Positions 9,487 to 18,159 of a stretch of 34,715 bases of DNA are shown here, piece after piece. Source of the DNA: Acetobacteraceae bacterium. GTDB taxonomy: Bacteria; Pseudomonadota; Alphaproteobacteria; Acetobacterales; Acetobacteraceae. The notes beneath the pieces are model-generated. The model saw nothing but the letters and a program-made list of their open reading frames with translations. It was not told where the DNA came from and did no database searches. Location: the NCBI GenBank assembly GCA_027353465.1, contig DAIEHR010000082.1, positions 1 to 34,715 on the forward strand, given 5' to 3'. Both the position numbers and the translations under genes were made by a program. Positions within the stretch are counted from its first letter, which is position 1, and each line of letters starts with the position of its first letter.

Positions 9487-11268
9487 TTACAACAACGAGG
9501 GCGTGTTCATTGCCGGGTCGGGGCTGGCCCGCAGATTCCGGTCAACGAAGCTGATCACCGTCGCCATCGTGGGTGGCCGGTCGAACACCGGGTCGCCGAA
9601 CCCCGGGTGGATCGATTCCAGTTGTTCGGCCAGTGACCCATAGTGTTCCTCGGACGGCAGGCGATTGTTCAGTTCTCCGAACAAAGGGTCGGCGACGACG
9701 ATCGAGCCGAAGCGGCCGAGCCGGCAGCCCAGGCTTTCGGGGTCCTTGAAAGCTTCAAACAATACAAAGAACAGCAGCGGCGGATCGACGCACAGGGCGG
9801 CGATGTCATCGGCCTCGGCTTCCTCGCGAAGTCCGGCCCACGGCCGCGGCGCGCCTTGAAAGTCACCGCCGCGCAGCCATGCCATGATCTCGTTCTGCCA
9901 ATAGTCGTCGCGCAGCAATGGCGAATCGTTGACGATCGGGGCGAGCGATTCTTTCTCCCGCATCGCGGCCAATAGTTCGGACACCGGCCATAGATTGGCC
10001 AGTTCGCCGCTGATCAGGTCGCGATACAGAACCCCGCCACCGCCCGAAGGGTCGATGGGTCCATAGGTTGCCGAGGACAATGTCATCGGCTCCGCCGGTC
10101 CAATGCGGCGACTGAGGTTGATATGATTTGGATCGGAAACGCCAGGAACATTGAAGAAGTTGGACCACTGGATCAGCCAGGCCGCCGGCAGCGGCTCCAT
10201 CCTTGTGTTGCTGGCGGATGAAAACCGCGTCAGCGCGTCCTTCATGAATTGACCGAAGGCGGGGCTTTTGGCGTTGATTCGATAGCTGTCCTTTATCATC
10301 ACGTGGCCGAACCGGAAGGCGCCGTGGGAAAACTCCAGCGGCACCCCCGCGGTCCTGGCGCCGGACAGCAAATCCAGAAATGGCGGCCGGCCGGTGGAGT
10401 ACAGCGCATGCACGGATGGATGCAGCAGGCGCTTCAGCAGATCGTCGCGGATGATGCGGCGATAGATCAGCGTGGTAGCTTCCCGGGCCTTGGCGAAGCG
10501 CTTTGCGGTGTCGTGGACGAAGTCCGCCGTGGCGGCGTCGGCCGGGGGGGGCGCCTGGCGGTCAATGAAGATGTTGTGCAGGTGCGAAAACACCATCGTT
10601 AGCTGAGAGATCACCGCGTGATGGTCGTTGCGGGCGTCAGCGATCAGGGGTTCGGTCAGGCCGGGCAGGCTGGCTGCCGTGTTGTCCAGCCTTAGCCGCG
10701 CGATATCGCGAAACGGGCAGACCGTCGCTCCATCCTGGGTTGGCACCGCGCCCGATCGGCCGAGTTGCAGCTTGGCCCGCGCGGTGTCTTCAGGCCCGTC
10801 GGGTGCGAAGATGATGCGCGACATGCCGGGACCGTCACCGTAAAGCGCATCGAGTCCGAGCCGGTGATCGCGATCGTTGGCGGTGTCTTGATCCAGGTTC
10901 GTTGTTGCCCAGAACGGAAGTCGCGTCGCGACCATATCGTGCGCCACGAATTGCAGTAGATAGGTATATCCCGACGGCACATAAGGATTATCGCGCGAGT
11001 CGGGATGGTCCTTGCGGATGGGATCTTCCAGCCCGGCCTGGCGGTGTGGCGCGGCATCCCATTCCAGGCGGGCGTTCATCCGAGCCGCGAGGCGGGCGAA
11101 GCGTTCGGCTGTTTCCTTGCGGTTTCCCGACGCGGGCGGCCGGAAACGACCCTTCAGGGCAAAGTGGCGGAACCCGCGCGGAAGCGCCTCCGCGATGACG
11201 GTTCGGTATGCCGGATGCGGCGGCGTGCGCCCGCGCGGCTTGAATGGTCCGCCTCCGTGGAGGGTCAT
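9487..11268 (-). CDS. Animal-type haem peroxidase family protein
   Basis: This 593-residue protein matches the peroxinectin/cyclooxygenase superfamily (An_peroxidase). LLQFVAHDM places the distal His at 110 with Asp111. DARNDHHAVISQL (211-223) and VFSHLHN (226-232) form the conserved second block. AFRFGHVMIKDSYRIN places the proximal haem ligand at His322. In animal enzymes the block reads REHN with a catalytic Arg; here it is SHLHN, so that Arg is His229 or shifted. No signal peptide or membrane segment is seen, so it is probably cytoplasmic unless exported by a non-classical route. Bacterial members oxidise halides, fatty acids or phenolics, and the substrate here is unknown. It is divergent from the MBL gene, with 93 bases between the starts. 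Confidence 0.82.
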   Translation of the reverse strand: MTLHGGGPFKPRGRTPPHPAYRTVIAEALPRGFRHFALKGRFRPPASGNRKETAERFARLAARMNARLEWDAAPHRQAGLEDPIRKDHPDSRDNPYVPSGYTYLLQFVAHDMVATRLPFWATTNLDQDTANDRDHRLGLDALYGDGPGMSRIIFAPDGPEDTARAKLQLGRSGAVPTQDGATVCPFRDIARLRLDNTAASLPGLTEPLIADARNDHHAVISQLTMVFSHLHNIFIDRQAPPPADAATADFVHDTAKRFAKAREATTLIYRRIIRDDLLKRLLHPSVHALYSTGRPPFLDLLSGARTAGVPLEFSHGAFRFGHVMIKDSYRINAKSPAFGQFMKDALTRFSSASNTRMEPLPAAWLIQWSNFFNVPGVSDPNHINLSRRIGPAEPMTLSSATYGPIDPSGGGGVLYRDLISGELANLWPVSELLAAMREKESLAPIVNDSPLLRDDYWQNEIMAWLRGGDFQGAPRPWAGLREEAEADDIAALCVDPPLLFFVLFEAFKDPESLGCRLGRFGSIVVADPLFGELNNRLPSEEHYGSLAEQLESIHPGFGDPVFDRPPTMATVISFVDRNLRASPDPAMNTPSLL

Positions 11269-11361
11269 GCGCCGTTAACTCTCACTCGATCCATCCACTC
11301 TAACCTGGCTTCCGCGGTCCCGCCGGTTTCCGACCGGCGACGGGTTTGCTAGCTATGCCGG

Positions 11362-12405
11362 ATGCAACCTCCTCATCCGTCCAAGCTGACGTTTCCATTC
11401 GCCGCTCCGCCCGCTTTGGGCGAAGTCATCGTAGTAGCGCCCGGTATAGCGTGGCTAAGGTTACCACTTCCTTACAGGCTGGATCATGTAAATATCTATC
11501 TTATCGAAAATTCCGGTGGTTGGACGGTTTTTGATACGGGGCTGGGTACAGACGCATGCAGGGAGGCGTGGAAGGCGGTTTTGTCGGGTCCGCTCGCCGG
11601 ACAAAATCTTAAATCAGTAGTTGTGTCTCATTTTCATCCAGATCATGTCGGCCTCGCCGGATGGATGTGCGAGACATACGGCTTGGAATTGACGATGCCC
11701 CGACCGGAGTATCTGCACAGCGTGGTGCTGCAATGCGCGCCGGCTGACTATGGAGAAGCCGTGTTCCGCCCGTTCTATCAGCGGCACGGCCTCTCGGTCG
11801 AAGCGACCGAAATCGTACTCAGCCGAGGCCACGAGTATCTGAAGCGCACCACCGGCGTCCCCGCGTCCTACCATCGCATCAAGCACGGCGACACGACCAC
11901 CATCGGTGGCCGGACGTTCGGGGTGCAGACCGGCGGCGGACACGCGCTGGAGCAGGCAATGCTTTACCGTCCCGAGGAGAAACTGTTCCTCGCCGCCGAT
12001 CAGGTCATCGCTCGGATTTCGCCCAACGTCAGCGTGCATCCGATGGAACCGGATCTGGATGCGCTGGGGATCTACCTGGCCTCGCTGCGGGCGATCAAAG
12101 CCAGCGTCGCCCCTGATGTGCTGGTGCTGCCCGGACACGGGCTGCCATTCCACGGTTTGCATGATCGGGTGGACGAGTTGATTGAACATCACGCGCTGCG
12201 CTGCGGGGAACTGGCGGTGGCGTGCCAGGACCGGCCATTGTCGGTGGCGGAGATCGTGCCGTTCCTGTTCACCCGGCCGTTGGATGCGCACCAGACCGGC
12301 TTCGCCTTTGGCGAGGTGCTGGCGCATGTAAACCACATGCTGGGACTTGGGCAGTTGCGGTTGGAGACGGATGCCGGAGGAGTAGATCGGTATCGGACCG
12401 TGTGA
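11362..12405 (+). CDS. MBL-fold metallo-hydrolase
   Basis: This 347-residue protein carries the metallo-beta-lactamase-fold signature HFHPDH at residues 90-95, preceded by FDTGLGTD and followed by the later ligands in GGGHALEQAMLY, LAADQVI and LPGHGLPFHG. This gives the dinuclear zinc site seen in glyoxalase II-type and related hydrolases. The C-terminal 80 residues look like the small winged-helix domain often attached to such proteins (beta-lactamase-associated WH). Substrates in this group include thioesters and lactones, and nothing here narrows it. The start codon is the ATG at 11362; no strong ribosome site precedes it. It is convergent with osmC, with a strong hairpin between. Confidence 0.85.
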   Translation: MQPPHPSKLTFPFAAPPALGEVIVVAPGIAWLRLPLPYRLDHVNIYLIENSGGWTVFDTGLGTDACREAWKAVLSGPLAGQNLKSVVVSHFHPDHVGLAGWMCETYGLELTMPRPEYLHSVVLQCAPADYGEAVFRPFYQRHGLSVEATEIVLSRGHEYLKRTTGVPASYHRIKHGDTTTIGGRTFGVQTGGGHALEQAMLYRPEEKLFLAADQVIARISPNVSVHPMEPDLDALGIYLASLRAIKASVAPDVLVLPGHGLPFHGLHDRVDELIEHHALRCGELAVACQDRPLSVAEIVPFLFTRPLDAHQTGFAFGEVLAHVNHMLGLGQLRLETDAGGVDRYRTV

Positions 12406-12429
12406 TCACGGGCCGGGGCGGTCGTCGCC

Positions 12430-12462
12430 CATGCCATGGCCAGCTTGGCCGGCCATGGCATG
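12430..12462. terminator. Perfect 12-base-pair hairpin between convergent genes
   Basis: CATGCCATGGCC (12430-12441) is followed by a nine-base loop and its exact complement GGCCATGGCATG (12451-12462). It lies 24 bases after the MBL-fold stop and just before the osmC stop, so it could act for both strands. No T-run follows on either strand, so it may stabilise mRNA ends or work with Rho rather than being a classical intrinsic terminator. Confidence 0.6.
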
Positions 12463-12469
12463 ACGATCG

Positions 12470-12901
12470 CTACAGCAGTTTGGCGTCCAGCGTGATCGTG
12501 GCGTTCAGCACCTTCGATACCGGGCAATTCTCCTTCGCCCCTTTCGCCAACTCCTGGAATTTCGCGTCGTCCAGCCCCGGCACTTTCGCGGTCAGCTTCA
12601 AATGGATCGCGGCGATTTTCCAGCCGCCGGCTGCTTGCTCCATCGTCAGGTCGGCGGAGCAGTCCAGGCTTTCGGGCGGGTGGCCGGCGCCGCTGAGCTG
12701 AAACGCGGTCGCCATGCTGAAACAACCGGCGTGTGCGGCGGCGATCAACTCCTCGGGATTGGTGCCCTTGCCATCGCCGAAGCGGGAGTTGAAGCCGTAA
12801 GGCGTGTCCTTCAGGGTCGCGCTTTGGGTTGTCAGGCTGCCGCTACCATCCTTGCCGGAGCCCTGCCATTTCGCCGATGCGTGCCGTTTGATCGTGGCCA
12901 T
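12470..12901 (-). CDS. osmC: OsmC-family thiol peroxidase
   Basis: This 143-residue protein has the OsmC layout: an N-terminal beta region, then TNPEELIAAAHAGCFSMA with the peroxidatic Cys60, and ENCPVSK with the resolving Cys126. OsmC/Ohr proteins reduce organic hydroperoxides in the cytoplasm using lipoylated or dithiol donors. The sequence around both cysteines is closer to OsmC than to Ohr. The frame runs upstream to 12934, but the ATG at 12901 is preceded by GGAGGAG at ideal spacing and starts MATIKRHASAKW, the usual family N-terminus. It is a single gene, lying 113 bases downstream of the molybdopterin oxidoreductase on the same strand. Confidence 0.93.
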   Translation of the reverse strand: MATIKRHASAKWQGSGKDGSGSLTTQSATLKDTPYGFNSRFGDGKGTNPEELIAAAHAGCFSMATAFQLSGAGHPPESLDCSADLTMEQAAGGWKIAAIHLKLTAKVPGLDDAKFQELAKGAKENCPVSKVLNATITLDAKLL

Positions 12902-13014
12902 TCCGCTTTCTCCTCCATCGCGCCCCACCGCCAATCCGGTGTGGGCCCCAGGGATATGGGGCGGGATCGGCGAATGGCAGGGGGCGGAGCCTGAGCGGCA
13001 TCCGTGAACCAGGG

Positions 13015-15096
13015 CTAATCGGCCGCCAACGCCACCTCGGCGATCTCGGCGCGCAGCCAGACGGCAATATCGTGAAACACCGCCCCGCCCAATGGCGGAC
13101 CCGGATCATCGCTGGTCAGAGCGTTAATCCCGATCCCGCCCTCAAAACATTCGCTCGGCCAAATGCTTTCTGACACCAGCACGCCCGGTTGCTGACCGGG
13201 GGCGATGCGGGCATGCAGAACGACCTCGCCCCGCACGTTGCCCAGGCGTACTTTCGCGCCGTCGGTCAGGCCCAGCTTGCGGGCGTCGTCGGGGTGCATC
13301 GACACGGTGGGCCGGCCCTCCCGCTTTCTGCCAGTGGCCATTTCGGTGAAGCTGGTGTTCAGGAAGCTGCGGGCCGGCGCCGTCACCAGGCGGAACGGCG
13401 CGTCCGGGCCGCTGGTCTCAATATTGTTCATCTGGTCCGGCAGTTTCGGCATCACCCCGTTGCGATCGCCCAGCGAAGCCCAGTCCGGCGCGAAGTGGAA
13501 GCGCCGGTCTTTCGTCGGGAAACCGTCCAGGAAATGCGCGGTGCGGAACGGCGGCATTTCGTCGATCCAGCGCCGTTCCAGCACGGTTTTGGCGTCGGGA
13601 TAGCCAGACGCAAGCAGCGTCGCGTCGATGATCTCCATCGCTGTCATATCGAACCCGCGATGCTTCGCGCCCAACCGAGCGGCGAGGGCCTGAATGACCT
13701 GGTGGTTGGAGCGGCAGCCGTCGGGCGGTTCGATCAGTTTGGCGCCGATCTGAACGTGGCTGTGGCCGCCGGCCTGGTACAGATCGTCATGTTCCATGAA
13801 CATCGTCGCGGGCAGCACGATATCCGACCACCGAGCCGTTTCGGTCAAGAACTGTTCGTGGGTGGCGACAAACAGGTCGTCGCGGGCGAAACCGCGCCGC
13901 ACGCGGTTGCTGTCGGGGCAGACGGTCAGCGGATTCTGGTTCTGGATAATCATGGAATGGACCTGCGGGCCATCGCCCAGTTCGGTGCGGTCGCCAGTCA
14001 GCACGCTGCCGATCCTGCTCATGTCCATCACCCGGATGCTGGTATCCAGCGCGTCCAGCCCCTCGATGAGAGTCTTGTTCCAATGATACATGCCGCGATT
14101 GGACCAGAGTGCGCCGCCGCCTTCGTGCTGCCAGGCGCCGGTCACGGCGGGCAGGCACGACACCGCGTGCATGCCGGCACTGCCGTTGCGGCTGCGCGCG
14201 AATCCATAGCCGACGCGGATAAAGCTGCGCTGAGTCTGCCCGTACAGGGAGGCGAAAGACTCGATCGATTCGACGGATAATCCGGTAATCGCGGAGGCCC
14301 AGCCGGGGCCACGATCGCGCAGGTGGGCTTCCAGCGCGTCCGGGCAGTCGGTGTATTGGCGCATGTAGTCACGGTCGGCATAGCGATCGCGGAAGGCGAC
14401 ATGCATCACCGCGCAGGCCAGCGCGCCATCGGTGCCCGGACGTGGCGCGAGGTGAATATCGGCAACGGCGGCGGTTGGGGTTTTATACGGATCAATCACC
14501 ACCAGTTTCGCCCCGCGCTCCTTCCGCGCTCGGCTGATATGGGTCATGACATTGACCTGGGTGGAAACCGGATTGCCGCCCCAGACCACGATCAGGTCGG
14601 AGTTTGCCATCTCCCGCGGATCCACGCCCCGGCTTTGACCTATGCCCGCCTGCCAGCCGAGTTCGGCCAGCGAAGTACAGATCGTCATCTTCTGGCGGGA
14701 GTAGCGCATGACGTTCCGCAGCCGGTTGATGCCGTCGCGCTGCACCAGCCCCATCGTGCCGGCGAAGAAGAACGGCCAGACCGATTCCGACCCATGCTTC
14801 GCGGTATCGGCGGTAAACCGTTCGGCGATCCGGTCCAGCGCCTCCTCCCAACCAATCGGACGGAACTGCGTGCCGCCTTTGGGGCCGGTGCGCAGCAACG
14901 GCTGGGTCAGCCGATCCGAATGATGGATGCGTTCGGCGTAGCGCGACACCTTCGCGCAAATGACCCCAGCGGTGTAAGTGTTATCCTCGGCGCCCCGCAC
15001 GGCGCCGATGCGGGTGCCGTCCAGCACCTCGATCGATAAGGCGCAGGTGGATGGGCAGTCGTGCGGACAGACAGAAGATCGGATGGCACTTGTCAT
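13015..15096 (-). CDS. Single-subunit molybdopterin oxidoreductase (DMSO reductase superfamily)
   Basis: Starting at the ATG at 15096 the protein has 693 residues; the frame is open 64 codons further, but the upstream part has no family character. Cys10, Cys14, Cys18 (VCPHDCPSTC) and Cys47 (GVICAKV) should bind an N-terminal [4Fe-4S] cluster. IVVWGGNPVSTQVN, VVIDPYKTPTA, RPGTDGALACA, and the C-terminal MHPDDARKLGLTDGAKVRL are bis-MGD-binding segments. There is no Tat signal, so it is likely cytoplasmic. No electron-transfer subunit, FdhD or maturation gene is adjacent. The protein ligand to molybdenum cannot be assigned with confidence, so formate dehydrogenase-like, reductase-like or hydratase-like chemistry are all open. 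It is divergent from the PEP-carboxylase-like gene. Confidence 0.88.
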   Translation of the reverse strand: MTSAIRSSVCPHDCPSTCALSIEVLDGTRIGAVRGAEDNTYTAGVICAKVSRYAERIHHSDRLTQPLLRTGPKGGTQFRPIGWEEALDRIAERFTADTAKHGSESVWPFFFAGTMGLVQRDGINRLRNVMRYSRQKMTICTSLAELGWQAGIGQSRGVDPREMANSDLIVVWGGNPVSTQVNVMTHISRARKERGAKLVVIDPYKTPTAAVADIHLAPRPGTDGALACAVMHVAFRDRYADRDYMRQYTDCPDALEAHLRDRGPGWASAITGLSVESIESFASLYGQTQRSFIRVGYGFARSRNGSAGMHAVSCLPAVTGAWQHEGGGALWSNRGMYHWNKTLIEGLDALDTSIRVMDMSRIGSVLTGDRTELGDGPQVHSMIIQNQNPLTVCPDSNRVRRGFARDDLFVATHEQFLTETARWSDIVLPATMFMEHDDLYQAGGHSHVQIGAKLIEPPDGCRSNHQVIQALAARLGAKHRGFDMTAMEIIDATLLASGYPDAKTVLERRWIDEMPPFRTAHFLDGFPTKDRRFHFAPDWASLGDRNGVMPKLPDQMNNIETSGPDAPFRLVTAPARSFLNTSFTEMATGRKREGRPTVSMHPDDARKLGLTDGAKVRLGNVRGEVVLHARIAPGQQPGVLVSESIWPSECFEGGIGINALTSDDPGPPLGGAVFHDIAVWLRAEIAEVALAAD

Positions 15097-15308
15097 GGGA
15101 CCGCAGCCTAGCCGCGGGAAGGCGGCGGGCGCAATCAGATCAGCCCAGAGTCCAGCGGTTCTTCCAGCCGCGTACCATCCTGTTCTCGCGCTAACCCGGC
15201 CGCCAATCAAATGGTTAGGATCATCGCCTCGATAAAGCGGCATGCAACCGCTGACCAGGCCGTTCCGCGCACTTGCGGCGTCGCACAAATGCAGTCACAC
15301 TCCGCGTC
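15097..15308. promoter_or_regulatory. Divergent promoter region, molybdoenzyme and PEPC-like gene
   Basis: These 212 bases separate the two divergent starts and should contain both promoters. No convincing -35/-10 pair, inverted repeat or known operator was recognised by eye. Confidence 0.3.
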
Positions 15309-18107
15309 ATGCCCGATGTTCCCGCTGCTTCGCAGATTTCCGCGTTGGCCCAGGAGCTCCTGGACCTTACCGCTCGGCTCGGTGTCCGCGCCGATGAAGA
15401 TCCTTTCGGCAACCCTGTGTTGCTGGTGTCGCTGGCGATTACCCGGCAACTGGACAACGGCGATCTGACCGAAGCCGATATCGGCGCGCTGATCCGCCAT
15501 ATCCGCGACGCCGCCTTCGCGGACCGGGCAGCGCGTATTGGCGTTTATCTGGGCGGCATCGATACAGCGACGAATGATGGCATCCTGGCCAGCCTGGCAC
15601 AGCAATTGTTGCGGCCAGACCCGAACGACAGCCCGGTGCGCTGGGCAGAATACCGGGCACTGACCGAGCGGACGCGATTCGCGGCGGTGTTCACCGCGCA
15701 TCCTACATTTTCCTTGCCGCTGGCGGTCAATCAGGCGCTGGCCGAGGCCGCGTGCGGTCGGCCGGTGCTCAGTTTCGAGTCCCATCGCCCACCGCCGATT
15801 ACCCTGCGCAGCGAGTTCGAGCAGGCCGTATCCGCCATCGCCAATGGGCGGGACGCCATCGATCGGTTCAATGCCGCACTGATTTCCGTCGCGCGCGGGG
15901 CGTGGGGGGATCGATGGACCGAACTGACGCCGCGTCCGATCATTCTGTCGTCCTGGGTCGGCTACGACACCGACGGACGTACCGATATCGGCTGGTGGGA
16001 CACGTTGCGGCTGCGCCTGGAAATGAAGCGGCTGCAGCTGATGCGGCTTTATGCCCAGGTTTCCGTGCTGCCCAGCGCCGGCATCCTGGCGGAGCGGGTC
16101 GCGGAGGCGCGCGATGCGGTGGATCGCCAGATCGAGCTGTGCCCGGACCACCCAGAACCCGGCAAGACAGCTTCGTTCGCGCATGTGCTGATTGAAACCC
16201 GTGATACCGCGCTGAATACCCCCGCGCCGTTGCTGCCGTTGTTCCGCGATGCAATCGCCCAGGCCGCTGATCACGAGAAGCTGGCGCTGACGGTGGCGCG
16301 CGCCGGACTGGTGTCGCACGGCATGGCGCTGGCCCATACGCATACGCGGCTGAACGCGGCGCAGATCCACAATGTGGTGCGTCAGCGCCTTGGCATAGCC
16401 GATCCGCCGGAAGACCCGTCGCGCCGCCGAGCCTTGTTCGGTGCGATCAACGCCGCACTGGATTCCGTAACGCCGGAGCCGGTGGATTTCGGTGCGCTGA
16501 TCAGCGAGCAGGCCTCCGCCGCCAAGCTGATGATGACGGTGGCGCAGATCGTCAAACACATCGACGGGTCTGTGCCGGTTCGTTTCCTGATCGCCGAAAC
16601 CGAAACCGGCTACACGTTGCTCGCCGCGCTTTGGCTCGCCCGGTTGTTTGGTGTCGAGAATTACGTCGAGATCTCCCCGCTGTTCGAAACGGCGGAGGCG
16701 CTGGAGCAGGGCGCGGTGGTGCTGGAAGAGGCGCTGCGCAGTCCGCACTACCGGGCGTATCTGAAGAAGACCGGGCGGCTGGCGTTGCAGTTCGGATATT
16801 CCGATTCAGGCCGTTATGTCGGGCAGCTTGCCGCCAGCTACCTGATCGAGCGTTTGCGGCTGAAGATCGGACAGACGCTGGAGCGTCATGGGGTTACCGG
16901 CGTCGAGATTATTCTGTTCGATACGCACGGCGAAAGCATCGGCCGTGGCGCGCATCCGGGGTCGCTGGCCGATCGGCTGAAGTATCTGTCGCCCACGGCA
17001 TCCAGGCAGGCGCTTGGCCGCGCGGGGCTGAAGGTGCGGGAGGAAGCGGCGTTCCAGGGCGGCGATGGTTATTTGCTGTTTGGCACTCCGGAATTGGCGC
17101 TGGCGACGATCACCCGGATCGCCGAACAGACGTATCACCCGGCGGCCGGGGAGATCGAGGATCCAGTTTATGCCGATCCCGATTTCGCCGCCGATTTCTT
17201 CGCCACGATCCGCGGCAATATGGCGGGGCTGGTGGAGGATGCCGGTTACGCCGCGCTGCTGGGCGCGTTCGGTCCGTCGTTGCTGGACCGCACTGGCTCT
17301 CGGCCCGCCGCGCGGCAGTCTGACGGCATGGGTGGGGCGACGCGTATCCGCCATCCATCGGAACTGCGGGCGATCCCCAACAACGCGATTTTGCAACAGA
17401 TCGGCTGGTGCGCCAACACGCTGCAAGGCATCGGCGCCGCCGCCGCGCGTCATCCCGAGACGTTCACCGAATTGCGCCAGACCAGCAGGCGGTTCAAGCG
17501 GGCGATGGATTTGGCCAGTCACGCGCTGGCTCATTCGGATATCGAGGTATTGCGCGCGGTTATCGCCACGCTAGATCCCGGCACATGGCTGGATCGTGCC
17601 GCCCATACGCGGCGGCCGGGACGGCGGGAGGCGCTGGTGGCGGTCGCGCGGGCGCTGGAGCGGTTGGATATCTGGGCGGCGGCGCAGTCGATGTTCCGGC
17701 GGATCTCGGCGGATCATCTGGCGCTGCGGGTGACATGGCCGGACGTGCCGCATATGTCGAACCGGGAGATTCTGCTGCACGCCTTGCGGTTGGCGCTGAT
17801 CCACCGGATTTGGCTGCTGGCGACGGAGATTCCTGATTTCTCACCGCGCCATGGGGTGACGCGGCTGGCGCTGGAGGCGGCGATCCTGCGGCTGGATATC
17901 GATGCGTCGCTGAACATGCTGTCGGAGATTTTCCCGTCGGCGACCGATCCGGCCGCCGATTGCGATTATGGCGAACCGGCGCCGAAGCGGCGTACGGCGG
18001 CGTATGCGAGGGAGCACGAGGAGATTTTTGCACCGATGCGGCGGTTGTTCGGCATGGTGCGGGAGATTGCCACGGCGGTCACGCATGAGGTTGGGGCGTT
18101 TGGGTAG
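15309..18107 (+). CDS. Divergent phosphoenolpyruvate carboxylase homologue
   Basis: From the ATG at 15309 this protein has 932 residues, the usual PEP carboxylase length. FTAHPT places the catalytic-type His at 131, matching His138 of the E. coli enzyme. WVGYDTDGR, FGYSDSGRYVG, ESIGRG and FGTPELALATI follow in the family order. Several key residues differ. The Lys of SDSAKDAG is Arg502. HGRGGSIGRGG becomes THGESIGRGAH, so one catalytic His and one Arg are replaced while Arg546 remains. The final QNTG tetrapeptide that binds allosteric effectors is missing; the protein ends in VGAFG. It is therefore a real homologue, but carboxylase activity is doubtful. The frame can also start at a TTG at 15273. 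No good ribosome site was seen at either start. Confidence 0.82.
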   Translation: MPDVPAASQISALAQELLDLTARLGVRADEDPFGNPVLLVSLAITRQLDNGDLTEADIGALIRHIRDAAFADRAARIGVYLGGIDTATNDGILASLAQQLLRPDPNDSPVRWAEYRALTERTRFAAVFTAHPTFSLPLAVNQALAEAACGRPVLSFESHRPPPITLRSEFEQAVSAIANGRDAIDRFNAALISVARGAWGDRWTELTPRPIILSSWVGYDTDGRTDIGWWDTLRLRLEMKRLQLMRLYAQVSVLPSAGILAERVAEARDAVDRQIELCPDHPEPGKTASFAHVLIETRDTALNTPAPLLPLFRDAIAQAADHEKLALTVARAGLVSHGMALAHTHTRLNAAQIHNVVRQRLGIADPPEDPSRRRALFGAINAALDSVTPEPVDFGALISEQASAAKLMMTVAQIVKHIDGSVPVRFLIAETETGYTLLAALWLARLFGVENYVEISPLFETAEALEQGAVVLEEALRSPHYRAYLKKTGRLALQFGYSDSGRYVGQLAASYLIERLRLKIGQTLERHGVTGVEIILFDTHGESIGRGAHPGSLADRLKYLSPTASRQALGRAGLKVREEAAFQGGDGYLLFGTPELALATITRIAEQTYHPAAGEIEDPVYADPDFAADFFATIRGNMAGLVEDAGYAALLGAFGPSLLDRTGSRPAARQSDGMGGATRIRHPSELRAIPNNAILQQIGWCANTLQGIGAAAARHPETFTELRQTSRRFKRAMDLASHALAHSDIEVLRAVIATLDPGTWLDRAAHTRRPGRREALVAVARALERLDIWAAAQSMFRRISADHLALRVTWPDVPHMSNREILLHALRLALIHRIWLLATEIPDFSPRHGVTRLALEAAILRLDIDASLNMLSEIFPSATDPAADCDYGEPAPKRRTAAYAREHEEIFAPMRRLFGMVREIATAVTHEVGAFG

Positions 18108-18144
18108 GCGGCGCTGGGAGGAGTGATCGGACTCTTCCCGCCTA
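18105..18144. terminator. Bidirectional hairpin between convergent PEPC-like and murF-alr genes
   Basis: GGGAGGAGT (18116-18124) pairs with ACTCTTCCC (18131-18139), with one G-T pair and a six-base loop. The helix continues, after an internal bulge, with TAGGC (18105-18109) pairing with GCCTA (18140-18144). The outer strand starts in the TAG stop of the PEPC-like gene. The murF-alr stop is about 15 bases further, so the hairpin can serve both convergent genes. There is no long T-run. Confidence 0.6.
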
Positions 18145-18159
18145 AATCGTCCAATTCCC

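Noticed and set aside
13189-14280. 363-codon plus-strand frame opposite the molybdoenzyme
   Set aside because: Antisense shadow; the minus strand carries the iron-sulphur and bis-MGD motifs.
15207-16748. 513-codon minus-strand frame opposite the PEPC-like gene
   Set aside because: Arg/Gln-rich antisense shadow without any recognisable domain; the plus strand has clear family motifs.
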